Source of the DNA: Micrococcales bacterium 72-143
GTDB taxonomy: Bacteria; Actinomycetota; Actinomycetes; Actinomycetales; Microbacteriaceae
Assembly: GCA_001898835.1 (NCBI GenBank)
Contig: MKVM01000003.1
Span: 597,842-661,841, forward strand
Length of the DNA: 64,000 bases
Reading direction: 5' to 3'
Shown here: positions 60,143 to 64,000 of the stretch, piece by piece
How positions within the stretch are numbered: position 1 is the stretch's first letter
Layout: every line of letters starts with the position of its first letter
Position numbers and translations under genes: made by a program
Notes under the pieces: generated by a model
The model's database searches: none
Told to the model about the DNA's origin: nothing
Seen by the model: only the letters and a program-made list of their open reading frames with translations

Positions 60143-61419
60143 CCGCCGATTCCATCGTCCGCGTGCTCGCCTGGGAGGCTCTCGACTCGCGCGGCAGGCC
60201 GACGGTCGCCTGCCGGGTCGAGACGGCGGGGGGTGCGGTCGGCCGGGCGATCGCGCCGTCCGGCGCCTCCCGCGGTGCGCACGAGGCGGTCGAGCGCCGA
60301 GACGGCGGAACCCGCTACGGAGGTTACGGTGTGCGCGGCGCGGTCGCGGCGGTACAGGGCGAGCTCGCCCCGCTGGTGGTCGGCCGGCGCGCCGCCGATC
60401 GCGTCGCGATCGACGACGACATCGAGGCGCTCGACGGCGAACCCGGGTTCGCGCGCCTCGGCGGGAACGCGGCGCTCGCGGTCTCGCTCGCGGTGACCCT
60501 CGCGCACGCCGCGGCGGAGCGCGAGCCGCTCTGGCGCACCCTCGACGACGGGCCGCGGCCGCTCATCCCGATGCCGATGGTCAACATCCTCTCGGGCGGT
60601 GCGCACGCCGGCGGCGCGATCGACCTGCAGGACTTCCTCGCCGTCCCGGTCGGCGCGTCCTCGTTCGCGGAGGCGATCGAGTGGGTCTCGCGGGTGCGCG
60701 CGGCATGCGCGGCGGCCGTCGACGCCGCGGGCGGATGGTCGGCGCTCGTCGCCGACGAGGGCGGCCTCTCCGCGCGCCTGGACTCGAACGAGGACGCGCT
60801 CAGGATCCTGACGTCGGGTATCGAGGATGCCGGCCTGGTGCCCGGTGAGCAGCTCGCCGTCGCGATCGACGTCGCGGCCAGCCAGCTCGTGGAGGACGGT
60901 CGGATCCGGCTCGCGACGGAGTCGATGGGTCTCGACTCGGCGGCGTGGGTGGCGCGCGTGGCCGAGTGGGTCGGACGCTACCCGATCGTGTCGGTCGAGG
61001 ACGTGCTCGGCGAGGACGACTGGGACGGCTGGGCCGTCGCGGCGCGCGCGCTGCCGGGCATCCAGCTCGTCGGCGACGACCTCTTCGCGACCGACGCCGG
61101 GCGGCTGGCGCGCGGCATCCGGGAGGGCGCCGCGAACGCGGTGCTCGTGAAGGTCAACCAGGCGGGTTCGGTGACCCGGGCCGAGCGGGTGGTGCGTGCG
61201 GCTCGGGCCGCGGGCCTGGCGCAGATCGTGAGCGCGCGTTCCGGGGACACCGAGGACGACTGGCTCGCCGATCTCGCGGTGGGCTGGCGCGCGGGGCAGA
61301 TCAAGGTCGGCTCGACGATGCGCAGCGAGCGCACGGCGAAGTGGAACCGGCTGCTCGAGCTGGAGGCGAGCGGCGAGACCGCCTTCGCGGGCCGGCGGGG
61401 GATCGCGCCGCTCGGCTGA
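60139..61419 (+). CDS. Enolase paralog with altered active-site residues
   Basis: 426-residue enolase-family protein, full length. Intact: S41 loop serine (PSGAS), H156 (GGAHAGG), E207 (ADEGG), metal acids D244, E287 and D313, base K338 (LVKVNQAGS), R367-S368 and K389. Changed: D165 replaces the glutamate of the QEFM motif (LQDFL; yeast E168), A366 replaces the histidine of SHRSGET (SARSGDT; yeast H373), and R45 replaces the loop threonine of SGASTG. So it is not the housekeeping enolase and may have shifted specificity. It ends the gntR-arm operon. Confidence 0.9.
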   Translation: MTADSIVRVLAWEALDSRGRPTVACRVETAGGAVGRAIAPSGASRGAHEAVERRDGGTRYGGYGVRGAVAAVQGELAPLVVGRRAADRVAIDDDIEALDGEPGFARLGGNAALAVSLAVTLAHAAAEREPLWRTLDDGPRPLIPMPMVNILSGGAHAGGAIDLQDFLAVPVGASSFAEAIEWVSRVRAACAAAVDAAGGWSALVADEGGLSARLDSNEDALRILTSGIEDAGLVPGEQLAVAIDVAASQLVEDGRIRLATESMGLDSAAWVARVAEWVGRYPIVSVEDVLGEDDWDGWAVAARALPGIQLVGDDLFATDAGRLARGIREGAANAVLVKVNQAGSVTRAERVVRAARAAGLAQIVSARSGDTEDDWLADLAVGWRAGQIKVGSTMRSERTAKWNRLLELEASGETAFAGRRGIAPLG

Positions 61420-61435
61420 GTGCGGCCGACCCGGA

Positions 61436-62464
61436 TCAGAGGGTCGAGTTGCGCACGACGACGCGGCCCGGCACCACGTGCTCGCCGGGTCGCGGCGAGC
61501 CGTCCATCGCCTCGAAGAGCAGCTGGGCCGCGAGGCGACCGACCTCCTGGAGGTTCATGTCGATCGTCGACAGCGGGGGCGTGGACTCGGCCGCGAAGAT
61601 CTCCCAGTTGTCGTGTCCGAGCACCGCGACGTCCTCGGGCACGCGGCGGCCGGCGGCCGCGAGGGCATCCATGACGCCTCGTGCGATCTGGTCGCTGCCG
61701 CACATCACCGCGTCGATCCCGGGCGCGCGCTCCATCAGGATGTGGGCCGCCTGCCGCCCCCAGCGCTCCGACCAGGGACCGTACAGCACGGGCGTCGCGA
61801 GCTCGCGTCCGACCGCGGTGAGCGCCGCGAGGGCGCCCTCGGCGCGTTCGCGGGCGGCGTCGTAGCTCGCGTCGCCGCCGACGTAGGCGAAGCGTTCGCG
61901 CCCGACGGCGAGCAGGTGCTCCATCCCGACCCGTCCTGCCTGGCGGTTGTCGGTGATGACCGACATGTCGCGACCGTCGAGGGAGGCGCCGTAGGCGTAG
62001 ACGACCGGCACGGGAAGGTCGCGCCCGAGCGAGGGGCGGGGCGCGGCGCTGTCCGCGACGACGATGAGCCCGTCGACGCGGCGGTTCAGCAGGGCGTTCA
62101 GGTGGTGCTGTTCGCGGATCGCGTCGCCGCGGGCGTCGCAGAGGAAGACGGAGAGGCTGCCGGCGCCGAGCGCGTCCTCGGCACCCATCAGGATGGGCAG
62201 CGAGAACCGCCCGATGAGGTCGTTGGTGAGGAGGCCGACCGTGCCGGTCTTCCCGGCGAGAAGACCCTGGGCGAGGGGGTTGGGGCGGAAGCTGAGCTTG
62301 CGCGCCGCGTCCTCGACGATCGCGCGGGTGTCCGCGCTGATGCCCGTCCGGCCGTTGAGAACCTTTGACACCGTAGCGATCGACACCCCGGCGAGGGCCG
62401 CGACGTCCCGCAGGGTGGGCTGTCGTCGCGGCGGGGGCGCCTCGTCCGCAAGGGACTGCGTCAC
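61436..62464 (-). CDS. LacI-family transcriptional regulator
   Basis: 342 residues. Helix-turn-helix LRDVAALAGVSIATVSKVLNGR with the hinge LSFRPNPLAQGLLAGKTGTVGLL, then a periplasmic-binding-protein-like sensor domain ending in VVVRNSTL. It is divergent from the sugar-binding protein gene and converges on the enolase paralog. It probably represses the transporter in response to the imported sugar. Confidence 0.93.
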   Translation of the reverse strand: MTQSLADEAPPPRRQPTLRDVAALAGVSIATVSKVLNGRTGISADTRAIVEDAARKLSFRPNPLAQGLLAGKTGTVGLLTNDLIGRFSLPILMGAEDALGAGSLSVFLCDARGDAIREQHHLNALLNRRVDGLIVVADSAAPRPSLGRDLPVPVVYAYGASLDGRDMSVITDNRQAGRVGMEHLLAVGRERFAYVGGDASYDAARERAEGALAALTAVGRELATPVLYGPWSERWGRQAAHILMERAPGIDAVMCGSDQIARGVMDALAAAGRRVPEDVAVLGHDNWEIFAAESTPPLSTIDMNLQEVGRLAAQLLFEAMDGSPRPGEHVVPGRVVVRNSTL

Positions 62465-62516
62465 GGCTGGGTCTCCTCGTCATCGAGCGTCGAAGGATGT
62501 AATGGATGGGCGGTGT

Positions 62517-62572
62517 TTGACAATCGTACATGGCGGCATCTACGCTTTGGAAAAGGTTTTCGATAAGTTTCC
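62517..62572 (+). promoter_or_regulatory. Promoter and candidate LacI operator of the sugar ABC transporter
   Basis: A -35 TTGACA (62517-62522) and a -10 TACGCT (62541-62546) are 18 bases apart. Right after the -10, GAAAAGGTTTTCGATAAGTT TCC (62550-62572) is AT-rich with imperfect dyad symmetry (GGAAA ... TTTCC), as expected for a LacI-type operator at the transcription start. Confidence 0.6.
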
Positions 62573-62672
62573 GCGCACAGCTGCCCGGAGACCCGAAAGC
62601 ACCAGCCGGACGCGCAGCATCATCCGTCCGGCGACATCCCGCTCTCAACGACGAGTAGAAAGGCACCACAGG

Positions 62673-63971
62673 ATGGACACCGCAGCTGTCAACCGCCGCA
62701 TGCGCAGGAAGGGGTGGCTCGCCGGCGGCGCCGCGCTCGCCGCCGCCGTCCTCGCGCTCACCGGATGCACGACCCCCGACAACGGCGGGGGCGGCTCCTC
62801 CACGGGCGAGGCCGTCGACGACGGCACCACGCTGACGATGTGGACGCGCGCCGCGACCCAGACGCAGAGCGAGGCGTTCGTCGCGGCGTACAACGCCTCC
62901 CACAAGAACCAGATCAAGCTCACCGTCATCCCCACGGACGACTACCAGGCCAAGATCGGCACCGCGGCCGGCAGCAACAGCCTCCCCGACCTGTTCGCCT
63001 CCGACGTCGCCTACCTGCCGAACTACACCTCGGCGGGACTGTTCCAGGACATCACCGACCGGATCGACGGCCTCGACTTCGCCGCCGACCTCGCGCAGTC
63101 GCACATCGACGCCGGCACCTGGAAGGGCAAGAAGTACGCGGTACCGCACACCATCGACGTGTCCGTGCTGTTCTACAACAAGGACCTCTACCAGCAGGCC
63201 GGCCTCGACCCGGAGGCGCCCCCCACCACTCTCGAGGAGCTCGGCGAGCAGGCGCGCGCCGTCGCGAAGCTCGGGGGAGACATCGGCGGCACCTACTTCG
63301 GCGGGAACTGCGGCGGATGCCTCGCCTTCACCTGGTGGCCGTCGATCTGGGCGGCAGGCGGCGAGGTCATGAACGCCGACGGCACCGAGTCCCTCCTGAA
63401 CTCCGCGGAGGCGAAGGCGGTCTACGCGTTCTACCGTGGGCTCTACGAGGACGGCGCCGTCGCGTCGGGCGCCAAGGAGGAGACCGGAGCCACCTGGACG
63501 GCCCCCTTCCCCGACGGCAAGGTCGGCGTCATGCCGATGCCCTCCACGATGCTCGGGCAGATGCCCTCGTCGACCGGTGTCGCAGCGATCCCCGGCCTCG
63601 GCGGGGGCGCATCGACCTTCGTCGGCGGTGACGCGATCGGCATCTCCAACTCGAGCACGCACGCCGACCAGGCGTGGGACTTCATCGCGTGGTCGCTCGG
63701 CGACGAGGCCCAGGTCGAGGTGCTGGCGAAGAACGGCGACGTCGTCGCGCGGACCGACCTCGCGTCGAACAAGTACTCGGAGGCCGACCCGCGGCTCGTG
63801 ACGATCAACGAGGTCGCGGCCAAGGGGCGCACCCCGCTCGCGATCAACATGGGCGCTGCCGTGAACGACCCGAACGGGCCCTGGACGGTGCTGTTCCGCG
63901 ACGCCGTCTTCGGCGACGCGAGCAGGATCGACGCCGACAACGACGCCATCACCGCGATCCTCGCGGGCTGA
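62673..63971 (+). CDS. Sugar ABC transporter substrate-binding lipoprotein
   Basis: 432-residue CUT1-type binding protein. Signal peptide with lipobox LALTGCTT (Cys near 31), a low-complexity GGGGSS linker, then TLTMWTRAATQTQSEAFVAAYNAS, KYAVPHTIDVSVLFYNKDLYQQAGLDP and NCGGCLAFTWWPSIWAAGGEV. The ATG at 62673 is preferred; the frame opens far upstream through the operator. The permease and ATPase genes are presumably beyond the right edge. Substrate probably a galactose-containing sugar, by context. Confidence 0.92.
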   Translation: MDTAAVNRRMRRKGWLAGGAALAAAVLALTGCTTPDNGGGGSSTGEAVDDGTTLTMWTRAATQTQSEAFVAAYNASHKNQIKLTVIPTDDYQAKIGTAAGSNSLPDLFASDVAYLPNYTSAGLFQDITDRIDGLDFAADLAQSHIDAGTWKGKKYAVPHTIDVSVLFYNKDLYQQAGLDPEAPPTTLEELGEQARAVAKLGGDIGGTYFGGNCGGCLAFTWWPSIWAAGGEVMNADGTESLLNSAEAKAVYAFYRGLYEDGAVASGAKEETGATWTAPFPDGKVGVMPMPSTMLGQMPSSTGVAAIPGLGGGASTFVGGDAIGISNSSTHADQAWDFIAWSLGDEAQVEVLAKNGDVVARTDLASNKYSEADPRLVTINEVAAKGRTPLAINMGAAVNDPNGPWTVLFRDAVFGDASRIDADNDAITAILAG

Positions 63972-64000
63972 CAGCACGGCGGGGGTGCGGTCGCACCGCA

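Noticed and set aside
60978..63977. Open frame of 999 codons on the minus strand over the enolase end, LacI and binding protein
   Set aside because: Shadow frame; LacI and the binding protein have clear domains in other frames.

Overview
The window is a high-GC actinobacterial chromosome segment centred on the replication origin. Gene order around dnaA, the C-minus (cysteine-free) ribosomal proteins, leaderless promoters and the intergenic repeats all suggest Micrococcales, probably Microbacteriaceae. I found no rRNA, tRNA, phage or insertion sequence. There is one small acquired-looking module, a VapBC toxin-antitoxin pair.

Layout. 1-7.0 kb (minus strand): gyrB (cut by the window edge), a DciA/DUF721 gene, recF, gnd, dnaN, oriC and dnaA. 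7.3-13.1 kb (plus): rpmH-rnpA-yidD-yidC-jag-rsmG, a GIY-YIG gene, then parA-parB, with three perfect parS sites and a cluster of dispersed palindromic repeats. 13.3-20.4 kb (minus): ddl, a PLP aminotransferase, trxA, trxB, murJ and a DUF6049 gene. 20.5-25.5 kb (plus): the CCA-adding enzyme, rpsF-ssb-rpsR-rplI and dnaB. Most of this matches the conserved actinobacterial origin neighbourhood.

25.6-37.8 kb is housekeeping and accessory: a secreted GH16 glucanase with a lectin tail, membrane proteins, purB with a phosphatase, a WXG100-like gene coupled to an alpha/beta hydrolase, a HisC-like aminotransferase and a three-gene 2-oxoacid dehydrogenase operon. 37.9-41.7 kb is zinc related: a Zur-boxed znuC-znuB-zur operon, the VapBC module, and rpmB-rpmG-rpsN encoding cysteine-poor, zinc-independent ribosomal proteins. 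41.8-53.9 kb holds an esterase, HU, a CopD-CtaG fusion, a Pif1-like helicase, heme oxygenase with a DUF2470 gene, a TAT-exported phosphoesterase, a SufS-like protein, an AlaX-like editing protein and a PPOX-fold protein.

53.9-64 kb is the most interesting part. It is a two-operon sugar-acid locus around a GntR regulator. The minus arm encodes a D-galactonate dehydratase, an SDR and an SMP-30 lactonase. The plus arm encodes an FAH-family diketo-acid hydrolase, a second SDR, an APH-fold kinase and an enolase paralog with changed active-site residues. Read together they suggest an oxidative galactose route: galactose to galactonate to 2-keto-3-deoxygalactonate to a 2,4-diketo acid to pyruvate plus D-glycerate. 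The kinase and enolase paralog would then carry glycerate through 2-phosphoglycerate to PEP. This would replace the usual DgoK/DgoA kinase-aldolase steps, neither of which is present in the window. A LacI regulator and a lipoprotein sugar-binding protein complete the locus, which continues past the right edge. The pathway is inferred from family membership and gene order and has not been demonstrated.
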